Source: Salarchaeum japonicum
Lineage (GTDB): Archaea > Halobacteriota > Halobacteria > Halobacteriales > Halobacteriaceae
Length of the DNA: 64,000 bases
Assembly (NCBI RefSeq): GCF_020614395.1
Contig: NZ_CP085324.1
Location: 1,679,564-1,743,563 of the forward strand
Reading direction: 5' to 3'
Position numbers and translations under genes: made by a program. Under the pieces are notes generated by a model. It saw only the letters and a program-made list of their open reading frames with translations. It was not told the origin of the DNA and did not search any database. Positions 34,922 to 42,979 of the stretch are shown piece by piece; within the stretch, counting starts at the first letter, position 1, and each line of letters starts with the position of its first letter.

Positions 34922-35476
34922 TTACGCGCCCCGGCGTTCGACGTGCGAGACGACTTGGTCGGCGAACCAGGAGAGCGCGCGTTCGTCGTCCGCGTCGAAC
35001 TCGCGGGTGTCGGCGTCCAGCACGCACACCATCCCGAGCCGGTGGCCGTCAGAGGTGGTGAGGGGCGCGCCGGCGTACGCCGCGGGGTCGAACCCGTCGA
35101 GGGGGTTGTTGGGGAAGCGAACGTCCCGGGAGAGGTCGGGGATGCAGACGGGAGCGTCGGCGAGCAGGCCGTGCGCGCAGACCGCGTCGGCGCGCGGGAT
35201 GTCGGCGAAGTCCGCGCCGGCGACGCTGAGGAAGCGCTCGGTGTCGGCGTCGAGCACGCCGACGAACCCCACGTCGGCGTCGAGCGATTCGCGGACGGCG
35301 GTGGCGAGCGCGTCGAGGTGCGCGGAGAGCGTTGGCCGGGAGAAGTCGTAGCGGGCGAGCGCGCGGAGGCGCTCGGACTCGGCGACGGGAACCGGGTACG
35401 GACGGGGTGTGTGACCGGCGGCGTCGTGGAGCGCGGCCGCGAGGCGCGCGTACCGGTCGGGGCGGTCGGCGTCCAC
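34922..35476 (-). CDS. GAF-domain protein, start uncertain
   Basis: At least 184 residues. A helical segment (about 1-55) precedes a GAF sensor domain: VGFVGVLDADTERFLSVAGADF, DAVCAHGLLADAPVCIPDL, YAGAPLTTSDGHRLGMVCVLD, DERALSWFADQVV. No output domain is seen. GTG 35476 is the first in-frame start after the upstream stop at 35696-35698, yet the 73 codons between keep haloarchaeal codon bias and protein-like sequence (ALHEDARAWLSRNAAF). A TATA-like TTTCTTTAG lies at 35695-35703. The real protein may therefore be longer, with an unusual start or a damaged one. Confidence 0.7.
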   Translation of the reverse strand: MDADRPDRYARLAAALHDAAGHTPRPYPVPVAESERLRALARYDFSRPTLSAHLDALATAVRESLDADVGFVGVLDADTERFLSVAGADFADIPRADAVCAHGLLADAPVCIPDLSRDVRFPNNPLDGFDPAAYAGAPLTTSDGHRLGMVCVLDADTREFDADDERALSWFADQVVSHVERRGA

Positions 35477-35712
35477 GACGGCGGTCGCGCTGGCGGGTTC
35501 GACGCCGTAGCCGACGACGGGCGCGGACGCGTCGCTCGCGGCGCGGTCACCGGTGGCGACCGCGTCCGGGGCGTCCTCGACGAGCGTGAACGCGGCGTTC
35601 CGGGAGAGCCACGCGCGCGCGTCCTCGTGGAGCGCGGCCGCTCGAACGCGCGTCGTCGGAGATGGAGATGAGATATCGGGTCTTCGGCGGGGTCGCTAAA
35701 GAAAATACCGGC

Positions 35713-36534
35713 CTACAGGGACTGCACGCGCGAGACGTACTCGTCGTTCCCGACGAACACGGGCGTGCGCTGGTGGAGTTCCGTGCAGGGCGCGTCGAGG
35801 AGGCTCCGCTCGCCGTCGGTGGACGCGCCGCCCGCGGCTTCGACGACGTACGCGATGGGCGCGCCCTCGAAGAGGAGGCGGAGTTTGCCCTCGGGGCGGT
35901 CGCGGAGGCCCGGGTAGCCGAAGACGCCGCCGTACGTGAGCACCTGGCTCACGTCGGCTATCATCGCGCCGCCGTACCGGAGTTTCAGTTCGCCCTCGAC
36001 CTCGCGGACGAACGCCTCGAACTCCGGCGTCCAGTCGGGGACGCGGCCGCCGAACCCGTACACCGTCGGGTCGTCGGGGAGTTCGACGGGCCCCACGTCG
36101 CGCGGCGTCCCGTCCTCCACGACGTACTCGGTCGCCTCGCCGCCCTCGGCGACCACCATCGTCGTGATGGGGCCGTAGAGCACGAACCCGGCCGCGACGA
36201 GGTCGGTGCCGGGCGCGGGGAGCGGCGCGTCGTACACGCCGACGACGGTTCCCATCGGATTGTTCGACTTGAGGTTCGAGGAGCCGTCGAGCGGGTCGAC
36301 CGCGACGGAGACGCCGTCGCCGGCGTCCACCACGCCGTCGCGTTCCTCGCTCGCGTACGCGCCGACGGCGTCGAGAGCGGTGAGGCGTTCTTCGAGCAAC
36401 TCGTCCGCCCACACGTCCGCCGCGAGCTGGGTCTCCCCGCTCGCGTTCTCCGCGTCGGTCTTCCGGCGGCGACCCGGGAGGCCCGCGCGGATGTCGGGCG
36501 CGGCCGCCGCGACCGTCTCGAAGACCTCGTGCAT
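35713..36534 (-). CDS. fbp: Fructose-1,6-bisphosphatase, class I
   Basis: Gluconeogenic hydrolysis of fructose-1,6-bisphosphate. 273 residues, shorter than bacterial enzymes but usual in haloarchaea. The class I signature VDPLDGSSNLKSNNPMGT (metal/phosphate site) is present, with YASEERDG before it and LKLRYGGAMIADVSQVLTYGG later. Its ATG overlaps the stop of the aldolase gene by one base (TGATG), so the two act as one operon. Confidence 0.94.
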   Translation of the reverse strand: MHEVFETVAAAAPDIRAGLPGRRRKTDAENASGETQLAADVWADELLEERLTALDAVGAYASEERDGVVDAGDGVSVAVDPLDGSSNLKSNNPMGTVVGVYDAPLPAPGTDLVAAGFVLYGPITTMVVAEGGEATEYVVEDGTPRDVGPVELPDDPTVYGFGGRVPDWTPEFEAFVREVEGELKLRYGGAMIADVSQVLTYGGVFGYPGLRDRPEGKLRLLFEGAPIAYVVEAAGGASTDGERSLLDAPCTELHQRTPVFVGNDEYVSRVQSL

Positions 36535-37322
36535 CAGAGGTAGTCGAGCGCGTCCTCGACGCTCGCTTCCTCGAAGATGACGGCTTCGAGCGCGTCCAGC
36601 ATCTCGCGGGGGTTCTCGCGCTGGAAGACGTTCCGCCCGACCGCGAGCCCGACGGCACCGGCGTCGATGGCGTCGGAGACGGTGGTGAGGAAGTCCTCGT
36701 CGCTCGTCTTCGAGCCGCCGGACATCACGACCTTCGTCGGGCCGGCGGCCTCGACGGCGTGCTCCATCGCTTCCTTGCTCCCGGGGTACTTGACCTTCGC
36801 CACGTCAGCGCCGAGTTCGAGCGCCTGGCGCGCCGCGTACGCGATGGTGCCCGGCGACGTGTCGTTCTTCAGGCCCTGGCCGCGCGGGTACGACCACATC
36901 ACGACGGGGAGGTCGTGTTCGCGCGCCGTCTCCTGGGCGTCTCGGAACTCCTCGGCCATCTCGATTTCGTTGTTCGACCCGCCGTACAGCGTGAAACCGA
37001 CGGAGGACGCGCCGAGTTCGGCGGCGTAGTCCACGCTGCAGTTCACGGCGGAGTCGGGTTCGCCCATCCAGAGGTTCGACGTGCCGTTGAGCTTCAGGAG
37101 GAGGTTCACGTCGTCGTACTGGTCGGCGTAGGCCTCCGCGACGCCCTTCTGCACCGCGAACCCCGTAACGGCGTCGTGGGTCGCCACGTCCCAGACCGTC
37201 TCGGGGTCCATCGTTTCGGGAACGTCCTCGAAGTCCACGGGGCCGTGTTCGAGGCCGTGGTCGTACGCGAGGATGAGCACTTTGCCGTCACGCGAGAGGG
37301 GAGTGTCGTCGAACGGTCGCAT
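36534..37322 (-). CDS. fba: Archaeal class I fructose-bisphosphate aldolase
   Basis: 262 residues, a TIM barrel of the DhnA/FbaB type. AYDHGLEHGPVDF near the N-terminus, YGGSNNEIE, MWSYPRGQG, and the Schiff-base lysine in ADVAKVKYPGS (about residue 178) are seen, with SGGSKTSDEDF as the phosphate site. The related haloarchaeal ADH synthase (aromatic pathway) is the main alternative, but linkage to fbp supports the glycolytic/gluconeogenic assignment. TTTTATAG (37346-37353) lies 24-31 bases before the ATG. Confidence 0.92.
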   Translation of the reverse strand: MRPFDDTPLSRDGKVLILAYDHGLEHGPVDFEDVPETMDPETVWDVATHDAVTGFAVQKGVAEAYADQYDDVNLLLKLNGTSNLWMGEPDSAVNCSVDYAAELGASSVGFTLYGGSNNEIEMAEEFRDAQETAREHDLPVVMWSYPRGQGLKNDTSPGTIAYAARQALELGADVAKVKYPGSKEAMEHAVEAAGPTKVVMSGGSKTSDEDFLTTVSDAIDAGAVGLAVGRNVFQRENPREMLDALEAVIFEEASVEDALDYL

Positions 37323-37412
37323 ACGCGACTGTCCGGCGCGCCCGACTATAAAACCAGTCAAGACGCGTCGGAGTCCGCTACCTTTAGGCACGACTCGCGT
37401 CGAGAACGCGGT
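37323..37412. promoter_or_regulatory. Divergent leaderless promoters, fba / hydroxyacyl-CoA dehydrogenase
   Basis: CTATAAAA at 37346-37353 serves the minus-strand fba gene and CCTTTAGG at 37381-37388 serves the plus-strand gene. Each is about 25 bases from its start codon. The 90-base interval is just large enough for both. Confidence 0.6.
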
Positions 37413-38273
37413 ATGCGTGGATTCGACGAGATAGAGACCGTCGGCGTGGTCGGCGCGGGAACGATGGGGAGCGGTATCGCGCAGGTCGCGGCGACCCACG
37501 GCTACGACGTGGTGATGCGGGACGTGGAGGAGGAGTTCGTGGAGTCCGGCTTCGACACCATCCGGGACAGCCTCGCGCGGTTCGTGAAGAAGGAGAAACT
37601 CACCGAGGACGAGAGCGACGGAATCGTGGAGCGCATCACGGGAACGACGGCGCTCTCCGACCTCGCGGACGCCGACCTCGTGGTCGAGGCCGCGGTGGAG
37701 AACATGGACGTCAAGCAGGACATCTTCGCCGACCTCGACGCGACCGTGGACGAGGACGTGGTGCTCGCGACGAACACCAGCACGCTCTCCATCACCACCA
37801 TCGCGTCCGCGACCGACCGCCCGAGCCAGGTGGTCGGCCTGCACTTCATGAACCCCGTGCCAGTGATGACGGGCGTCGAGGTCGTCGCGGGCGAGAAGAC
37901 CGACGACGACGTGACCGCGCTGGCGCACGAGTTCGCGGAGTCCCTGGAGAAGGAGACCTGGGAGTCCGACGACAAGCCCGGATTCGTCTCGAACCGCATC
38001 CTGATGCCGTGGATAAACGAGGGCGTCCGCGCGTTCGACGAGGGCGTCGCCACGAAGGAGGACATCGACACGGGCATGAAACTCGGCACGAACGTCCCGA
38101 TGGGTCCGCTGGAACTCGCCGACCACATCGGCCTCGACGTCTGCCTCGACGCCACCCAAACCCTCCACGAGGAACTCGGCGACCGCTACAAGCCCGCCTA
38201 CCTCCTCAAGCGCAAGGTGGACGCGGGCGACCTCGGGAAGAAGACCGGCAAGGGGTTCTACGAGTACGACTAG
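37413..38273 (+). CDS. 3-Hydroxyacyl-CoA dehydrogenase
   Basis: Oxidises 3-hydroxyacyl-CoA with NAD in beta-oxidation (or reduces acetoacetyl-CoA in reverse). 286 residues. The Rossmann motif VGVVGAGTMGSGIAQVAA is at residues 9-26. Catalytic His/Glu regions are VVGLHFMNPVPVMTGVEVV and, downstream, GFVSNRILMPWINEGVRAF; the C-terminal domain ends KKTGKGFYEYD. No crotonase domain is fused. Start chosen at 37413 from the promoter position and family N-terminus. Good partner for the acyl-CoA dehydrogenase and thiolase in this window. Confidence 0.95.
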   Translation: MRGFDEIETVGVVGAGTMGSGIAQVAATHGYDVVMRDVEEEFVESGFDTIRDSLARFVKKEKLTEDESDGIVERITGTTALSDLADADLVVEAAVENMDVKQDIFADLDATVDEDVVLATNTSTLSITTIASATDRPSQVVGLHFMNPVPVMTGVEVVAGEKTDDDVTALAHEFAESLEKETWESDDKPGFVSNRILMPWINEGVRAFDEGVATKEDIDTGMKLGTNVPMGPLELADHIGLDVCLDATQTLHEELGDRYKPAYLLKRKVDAGDLGKKTGKGFYEYD

Positions 38274-38303
38274 GTTTTTCGGCGTCGAGCGACGATACCG
38301 CGT

Positions 38304-38480
38304 ATGGAGAACACGGCCTCCGTCCTCACGACCGCGGTCGCCGTCGCGTGCTTCGCGTTCGGCCTCTACGCCTACCTCGTGCTCGGCTGGCGGTTCGGCG
38401 GCGACGGGAACACGGCGGGAACAGTCATCGGCGCGGCGGTCGCGGTCGGCGCGGTCGCGCTCACCCTGCTACGGCGATAG
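38304..38480 (+). CDS. Small membrane protein (58 aa)
   Basis: Starts MENTASVLTTAVAVACFAFG and ends ALTLLRR. Two hydrophobic segments (about 8-26 and 37-55) are separated by a polar Gly/Asp loop (RFGGDGNTAG). It begins 30 bases after the dehydrogenase stop, with TTTTTCGG close upstream, and stops 16 bases before the 3' end of the convergent squalene synthase gene. No family recognised; topology and codon use support coding. Confidence 0.55.
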   Translation: MENTASVLTTAVAVACFAFGLYAYLVLGWRFGGDGNTAGTVIGAAVAVGAVALTLLRR

Positions 38481-38496
38481 GCGTCGCCGACGAGTA

Positions 38497-39537
38497 TCAG
38501 TACGTGTAGGGGTTGTCGGCGATTTCGTCCCGGAGCTGGTCGATGTCGTCGCGGCGGACGCCGTCGCTGAACCGCTGGAGGAGCGAGAACACTTCCGTCT
38601 TCGAGACCTTCGCGTCGCCGGTGCGGAGCACGTCTCGGGGGCGTTCGCGGAGTTCGCGCATCGTCCCGACCGCGAGCAGGTAGGGGATGGCCCACGCGGC
38701 GAGCGTGTTCCCGTACTTGAGCGGGAGGTGTTCGAGGTAGGTCTGCGCGCCGTCCGCGTAGCCGTCCGCGTGCCCGACGAGGCGTTCGATGACGGCCGCG
38801 ACCTCGGCCTCGTTCGCGGGGTCGTTCACGGCGTCCTGGTCGATTCCGGCTTCCGCGAGCCACTCCGCGGGGAGGTAGACGTTGTCCTCGCTCTCGTAGT
38901 CGTCCCGGACGTCCTTCGCGACGTTCACGAGCTGGAGGAGGAGCGCGAAGTCCTCGGCGTTCTCGCGGAGCACGCGTTCGCGCTCGGGGGACGTGTGGCG
39001 GACGAGGAGGTTCGTCACGAGGTCGCCGACGGTGCCGGCGGCGTACCAGCAGTACTCTTCGAGTTCCTCGACGGAGTGGATGCGGAGGCCGCCGGTGCCG
39101 GCGTGGCGCGCGACGAACTCCGCCATCCCCTCGACGAGTTCGCGGACGGGCGGCAGCATCGCCTCGCGGTCGCTCGCGGGGAGGCTCTCGAACGCGGCGG
39201 CGGCGCGGTCGGCGTTCGCGACCACGTCCCAGTCCGCGTTCCGGTCGTCGGGAATCCAGGGATGGACGGCGACCGCGAAGTCCGCGACGGTCGTGTCGCT
39301 CTCGGGGTCGAGCGCGTCGGCGTACGTCCGCAGAACCGCGGCCTTCTCGCTCGCGGGGATGTGTCCCGCGTCCTCCACGGTGTCCGCGACCCGACAGAGG
39401 AGGTAGCCGACGCAGATTCGGGACGCCATCGGCTCCTCCAGTACGTCGACGGTGATGGCGAAGGTTCTCGAAACACCGTCGACTGCGTCGAAACACCACG
39501 CCACGTCGGCGGTTCGGCCGCTCGCACGCTCGCGCAT
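38497..39537 (-). CDS. Squalene/phytoene synthase family, probable squalene synthase
   Basis: Head-to-head prenyl transferase of 346 residues. First aspartate-rich motif D52-x3-D56 in CRVADTVED, preceded by GVSRTFAITVDVLEEPM; second motif in NVAKDVRDDYESEDNVYLP (about 200). The sequence around VSRTFAITVDVL and YLLCRVADTVED is closer to squalene synthases than to carotenoid CrtB, suggesting squalene for the haloarchaeal membrane, but phytoene synthase cannot be excluded. ATG 39537 is chosen; 39546 is an alternative three residues longer. Confidence 0.85.
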   Translation of the reverse strand: MRERASGRTADVAWCFDAVDGVSRTFAITVDVLEEPMASRICVGYLLCRVADTVEDAGHIPASEKAAVLRTYADALDPESDTTVADFAVAVHPWIPDDRNADWDVVANADRAAAAFESLPASDREAMLPPVRELVEGMAEFVARHAGTGGLRIHSVEELEEYCWYAAGTVGDLVTNLLVRHTSPERERVLRENAEDFALLLQLVNVAKDVRDDYESEDNVYLPAEWLAEAGIDQDAVNDPANEAEVAAVIERLVGHADGYADGAQTYLEHLPLKYGNTLAAWAIPYLLAVGTMRELRERPRDVLRTGDAKVSKTEVFSLLQRFSDGVRRDDIDQLRDEIADNPYTY

Positions 39538-39626
39538 TACCCCCATAGACGGGCCGCACGACCGAAAAGCCACCGGGCGAGACCCGCGAACGGAACCCCT
39601 AAGGATTGACACTCGAAGCCTAGCGT

Positions 39627-40757
39627 ATGGATTTCAGCCCGAGCGCGGAACAACAGCAGATTCGGGAGATGGTCGCGGAGTTCGTGGACGAGGAAGTGAA
39701 ACCGCGCGCGGCGGAGATAGACGAGACCGACGAGGTTCCCTGGGACCTCATCGAGGAGATGGGCGAACTCGGCCTGATGGGGATGCCGTTCCCCGAGGAG
39801 TACGACGGCGCGGGCCTCGACTACCACTCGTACGCGCTCGCGCTGGAGGAAATCGCGCGAGGGAGCGGCGGTCTCGGCACCGTGGTCGCGGCGCACACGA
39901 GCCTCGCGGGGAACGTCGTCTACCACTACGGCGACGACGACCAGGTCGAAGCGTACCTGCCGGCGATGAACCGCGGGGAGGACATCGGCGCGTTCGCGCT
40001 CTCCGAACCCGGCGCGGGGAGCGACGTGCCCGCGATGCAGACCACCGCCGAGAAGGAGGGCGACGAGTACGTAGTGAACGGCGGGAAGCTCTGGATATCG
40101 AACGGCTCCGTGGCGGACACCGTGACGCTGTTCGCGAAGACCGGCGACGAGGAGATTTCGACGTTCGTCGTCCGGCCCGAGGCGGACGACGGCTTCATCG
40201 TCGAGGGCACGGAGGACAAACTCGGCGACAAGGGCTGTCCGACCGCCGAACTCCGGTTCGACGACATGCGCCTCCCCGAAGACCGCCTGCTCGGCGAGGA
40301 AGGCGACGGGTTCCGGCACGCGCTCGAAACCCTGAACGGCGGCCGCATCACCATCGCCGCGCGCTCCATCGGCATCGCGCGCGCCGCCCTCGAAGACTCG
40401 CTCGCGTACGCCCAAGACCGCGAGCAGTTCGACCAGCCCATCAGCGAGTTCCAGGCCATCCAGCACAAACTCGCGGACATGGACACGAAAGTCGAGTCCG
40501 CCCGGATGCTCATGCACAAGGCCGCGGACAAGAAAATCCGGGGCGAAGACTACATCAAGGACGCCGCACAGGCGAAACTCTACGCGAGCGAAATATCTCG
40601 TGAAGTGGCGAACGAAGCCATCCAGATCCACGGCGGCTACGGCTACACCAAGGACTTCGACGTGGAGCGCTACTACCGCGACGCCAAACTCAACGAAATC
40701 TACGAGGGCACGAGCGAAATCCTCCGGAACACGATTGCACGGCGGATGCTGAAGTAG
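39627..40757 (+). CDS. Acyl-CoA dehydrogenase (second in window)
   Basis: 376 residues, full length. FAD and substrate motifs: ALSEPGAGSDVPAMQT, NGGKLWISNGSVADT, YAQDREQFDQPISEFQAIQHKLADM, IQIHGGYGYTKDFDVERYYRDAKL, and catalytic Glu in IYEGTSEILRN. A CCTAAGG box lies about 25 bases upstream. Closest in style to short/branched-chain acyl-CoA dehydrogenases; substrate unknown. The 3' end is repeated about 90 bases downstream (see the repeat entry). Confidence 0.95.
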   Translation: MDFSPSAEQQQIREMVAEFVDEEVKPRAAEIDETDEVPWDLIEEMGELGLMGMPFPEEYDGAGLDYHSYALALEEIARGSGGLGTVVAAHTSLAGNVVYHYGDDDQVEAYLPAMNRGEDIGAFALSEPGAGSDVPAMQTTAEKEGDEYVVNGGKLWISNGSVADTVTLFAKTGDEEISTFVVRPEADDGFIVEGTEDKLGDKGCPTAELRFDDMRLPEDRLLGEEGDGFRHALETLNGGRITIAARSIGIARAALEDSLAYAQDREQFDQPISEFQAIQHKLADMDTKVESARMLMHKAADKKIRGEDYIKDAAQAKLYASEISREVANEAIQIHGGYGYTKDFDVERYYRDAKLNEIYEGTSEILRNTIARRMLK

Positions 40758-40845
40758 TGGCGTTCCTGGCGGACACGAAAAGGGCGACGAGCGCCCCGGC
40801 GCGAGGAGGGCTTTCCGGAACACGATTGTGCGGCGGCTGCAGTAG
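40722..40845 (+). repeat. Echo of the acyl-CoA dehydrogenase 3' end with related spacer
   Basis: The gene's last 36 bases (40722-40757) recur at 40812-40845. The stretch TCCGGAACACGATTG is identical, CGGCGG is kept and AGTAG closes both; the second copy has a 3-base deletion. It would read FRNTIVRRLQ-stop against LRNTIARRMLK-stop. The spacer (40758-40811) carries CCTGGCGGAC-N5-AAGGGCGA, as in the purNH spacer. Further on (40880-40915) a GAAAGGGGCGAGCGAGCGAA stretch resembles part of the purNH spacer again. Confidence 0.7.
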
Positions 40846-40957
40846 ACGGAGCGGCGCGGTGCTGTGCGGTGGTGGGGCATTGAAAGGGGCGAGCGAGCGA
40901 AGCGAGCGCGGGGCGTTCGACCAAAACACCCGTAATCGTTCGGGGAGTGGTCGGGGT

Positions 40958-41230
40958 ATGACCGACACCGCCGAGGCGAACGGCATCACCGCCCGGTACT
41001 ACGAGACCGACGAGGAGCGCGTCCTCGAATTCGAGAAGGACGGCCACACGGCCGCCATCGCCCAGAACATCGAGGGGTACGCGATGCTGAAAGTCCGTCC
41101 AACCCCGGAGGGCGACGAACTCGAACGCTACTACGGCTTCGACATGGCGCTCGACCACGCCGCCGAACTCCTCCACGCCGACCCCACCGACCTCCCCGTC
41201 CCCGAGCGCGCGGACGACATGGGAATGTGA
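40958..41230 (+). CDS. Conserved-looking haloarchaeal protein of 90 aa, function unknown
   Basis: Begins MTDTAEANGITARYYETDEE and ends VPERADDMGM. Acidic, soluble, mixed alpha/beta (RVLEFEKDGHTAAIAQNIEGYAML, ELERYYGFDMALDHAAELL). I recall similar small proteins in haloarchaeal genomes but cannot name a function. The start at 40958 is chosen because in-frame sequence further upstream crosses the gene-end echo and is not protein-like. Confidence 0.75.
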   Translation: MTDTAEANGITARYYETDEERVLEFEKDGHTAAIAQNIEGYAMLKVRPTPEGDELERYYGFDMALDHAAELLHADPTDLPVPERADDMGM

Positions 41231-41240
41231 ACGCACCTTT

Positions 41241-41286
41241 TTTCGCTTCGGGTCGCGCTTCGCGCGACCGCTCAGCCAAAAAATCT
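41241..41286. terminator. TTC-loop hairpin between T- and A-tracts
   Basis: CCTTTTTTCG (41237-41245) begins seven bases after the stop codon. Then GGTCGCGC (41251-41258), loop TTC, GCGCGACC (41262-41269) form a perfect 8-base stem followed by AAAAAA (41278-41283). The layout could terminate from either side. Same TTC-loop design as at 33026. Confidence 0.5.
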
Positions 41287-41299
41287 GCACCAAAAAACA

Positions 41300-41324
41300 C
41301 CGCGAGCGCCGCCGGCGCTCGCGG
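41300..41324. repeat. Perfect 11-base inverted repeat in the 223-base gap before the thiolase gene
   Basis: CCGCGAGCGCC, loop GCC, GGCGCTCGCGG. It follows the TTC-loop hairpin by 30 bases and precedes the thiolase promoter (CGGTTTTTACAGG, 41421-41433, about 25-30 bases before the ATG). No gene was seen in 41231-41453. Confidence 0.45.
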
Positions 41325-41453
41325 TTCAAGTCAGTTCCGCACTGCCAGCCGCCGGATACGCAACTCCGCCACCGCGAACCCGTGTTTCGTCAATCGTCGA
41401 GTTTCTTCGCCGGTTTCGCGCGGTTTTTACAGGCGGTATCTGTATGATTAGGC

Positions 41454-42620
41454 ATGATAGACCCCCGGGTCGCGGGTGTGGGACTCACTCACTTCGGGTC
41501 GCATCCCGCGCGGACGAGTCGTGACCTCTTCGCGGAGGCCGGGTTGGCGGCGCTGGACGACGCCGGCGTCGACCCCGCGGACGTGGAGGGCGTGTTCTAC
41601 GGGAATTTCATGGGCGAAATCGCCGAACACCAGGGCCACCAGGGGCCGCTGATGGCGGAGGCTATCGGCGTGGACGCCCCGGCGACGCGCTACGAGTCGG
41701 CGTGCGCGTCCAGCGGCGCGGCGCTCCGGCAGGCCGTGCAGAACGTCCGGAACGGCGAGGCGGACGTGCTCGTCGTCGGCGGCGCGGAACGCATGACCAA
41801 CCTCGACACCGCGGAGACGACGGAGGCGCTCGCCATCGCGGCGGACGACCTCTACGAGGTTCGCGCGGGCCTGACGTTCCCGGGCGCGTACGCGCTGATG
41901 GCGGCCGCGTACTTCGACGAGTACGGCGGAGAGCGCGAGGATCTCGCGGAAATAGCGGTGAAGAACCACGCGAACGCCGTGGGGAACGAGCACGCGCAGT
42001 TCCAGCGCGAAATCACGGTCGAGGACGCGCTGGACGCGCCGATGGTCGCAGACCCGCTCGGACTGTACGACGCCTGCCCCATCACGGACGGCGCGAGCGC
42101 CGCGGTGCTCGTGAGCGAGTCCTACGCGGACGAGCACGACCTTGACGCGGGCGTCGCCGTCACCGGGACGGGCCAGGGCGGCGACAAGATGGCGCTCCAC
42201 GACCGGGACGCGCTCGCGCACACGCCGGCCGCGAGCGACGCCGCCGACGAGGCGTTCGCGGACGCCGGCATCGGCACCGAGGACGTGGACGTGGCGGAGG
42301 TGCACGACTGCTTCACCATCGCCGAGGTTCTCGCGCTCGAAGGCATGGGCTTCTTCGACGCTGGCGAGGGCATCCGGGCGGCCGCAGAGGGCGTCACCAC
42401 CCGGGACGGCGACCTTCCGGTGAACCTCTCCGGCGGCCTGAAGGCGAAGGGACATCCGGTGGGCGCGACGGGCGTCAGCCAGCTCGCGGAGCTCACGAAG
42501 CTGCTCCGCGGCGACCACCACAACAGCGAGCACGTCTCCGACGCCCGCGTGGGCGTCGCGCACAACGCCGGCGGCACGGTCGCATCGGCGACTGTTCACG
42601 TTCTGGAGATCCAAGAATGA
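41454..42620 (+). CDS. Thiolase-family acetyl-CoA acyltransferase
   Basis: 388 residues of the archaeal thiolase/SCP-x-like branch. Nucleophile Cys84 in YESACASSGAALRQA; His in the C-terminal KAKGHPVGATGVSQ; VAEVHDCFTIAEVLALE in between, and the last cysteine position replaced by HNAGGTV. In archaea this branch works with a Zn-ribbon/OB (DUF35) partner, which here is the next gene, overlapping by ATGA. Direction (cleavage in beta-oxidation or condensation toward mevalonate) is unresolved. Confidence 0.93.
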   Translation: MIDPRVAGVGLTHFGSHPARTSRDLFAEAGLAALDDAGVDPADVEGVFYGNFMGEIAEHQGHQGPLMAEAIGVDAPATRYESACASSGAALRQAVQNVRNGEADVLVVGGAERMTNLDTAETTEALAIAADDLYEVRAGLTFPGAYALMAAAYFDEYGGEREDLAEIAVKNHANAVGNEHAQFQREITVEDALDAPMVADPLGLYDACPITDGASAAVLVSESYADEHDLDAGVAVTGTGQGGDKMALHDRDALAHTPAASDAADEAFADAGIGTEDVDVAEVHDCFTIAEVLALEGMGFFDAGEGIRAAAEGVTTRDGDLPVNLSGGLKAKGHPVGATGVSQLAELTKLLRGDHHNSEHVSDARVGVAHNAGGTVASATVHVLEIQE

Positions 42621-42979
42621 ACGACGGACACGACGAGTTCCTCGACGCGCTAGAATCGGGCGACGGCTACTACCTCGAATGCACGGACGGCCACGGGAGC
42701 CTGCCGCCGCGCGTGGTCTGCCCGCACTGCGGCGACCGCGACCTCACCGAGACCGCACTCCCCGACACGGGCAGCATCGACTCCTACACGGTGGTTCACG
42801 TGCCGACGCCGGCGTTCGCGGACGAAGCGCCGTACGTGACCGCTGTCGCGGACTTCGGGCCGGTGCGGCTGACGGGACGCGTGCTCGCGGACGAAGAATC
42901 GGTGGAAATCGGCGACGAGGTGTCGGCGTCGGTCGGCGGCGCGGACGAGTCGCGGTCAGTCGTCTTCGAGCCGCGGTAG
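42617..42979 (+). CDS. DUF35-type Zn-ribbon/OB-fold protein, thiolase partner
   Basis: 120 residues. N-terminal helix and rubredoxin-like ribbon with Cys22, Cys35 and Cys38 (YYLECTDGHG, VVCPHCGDRD). An OB-fold follows (SYTVVHVPTPAFADEAPYVTAVADF...RLTGRVLADEESVEIGDEV). Only three of the usual four ribbon cysteines are visible, the first CxxC being reduced to one Cys. Such proteins bridge thiolase and HMG-CoA synthase in archaea by presenting acyl-CoA. Translationally coupled to the thiolase; overlaps the convergent hydrolase by 24 bases. Confidence 0.9.
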   Translation: MNDGHDEFLDALESGDGYYLECTDGHGSLPPRVVCPHCGDRDLTETALPDTGSIDSYTVVHVPTPAFADEAPYVTAVADFGPVRLTGRVLADEESVEIGDEVSASVGGADESRSVVFEPR

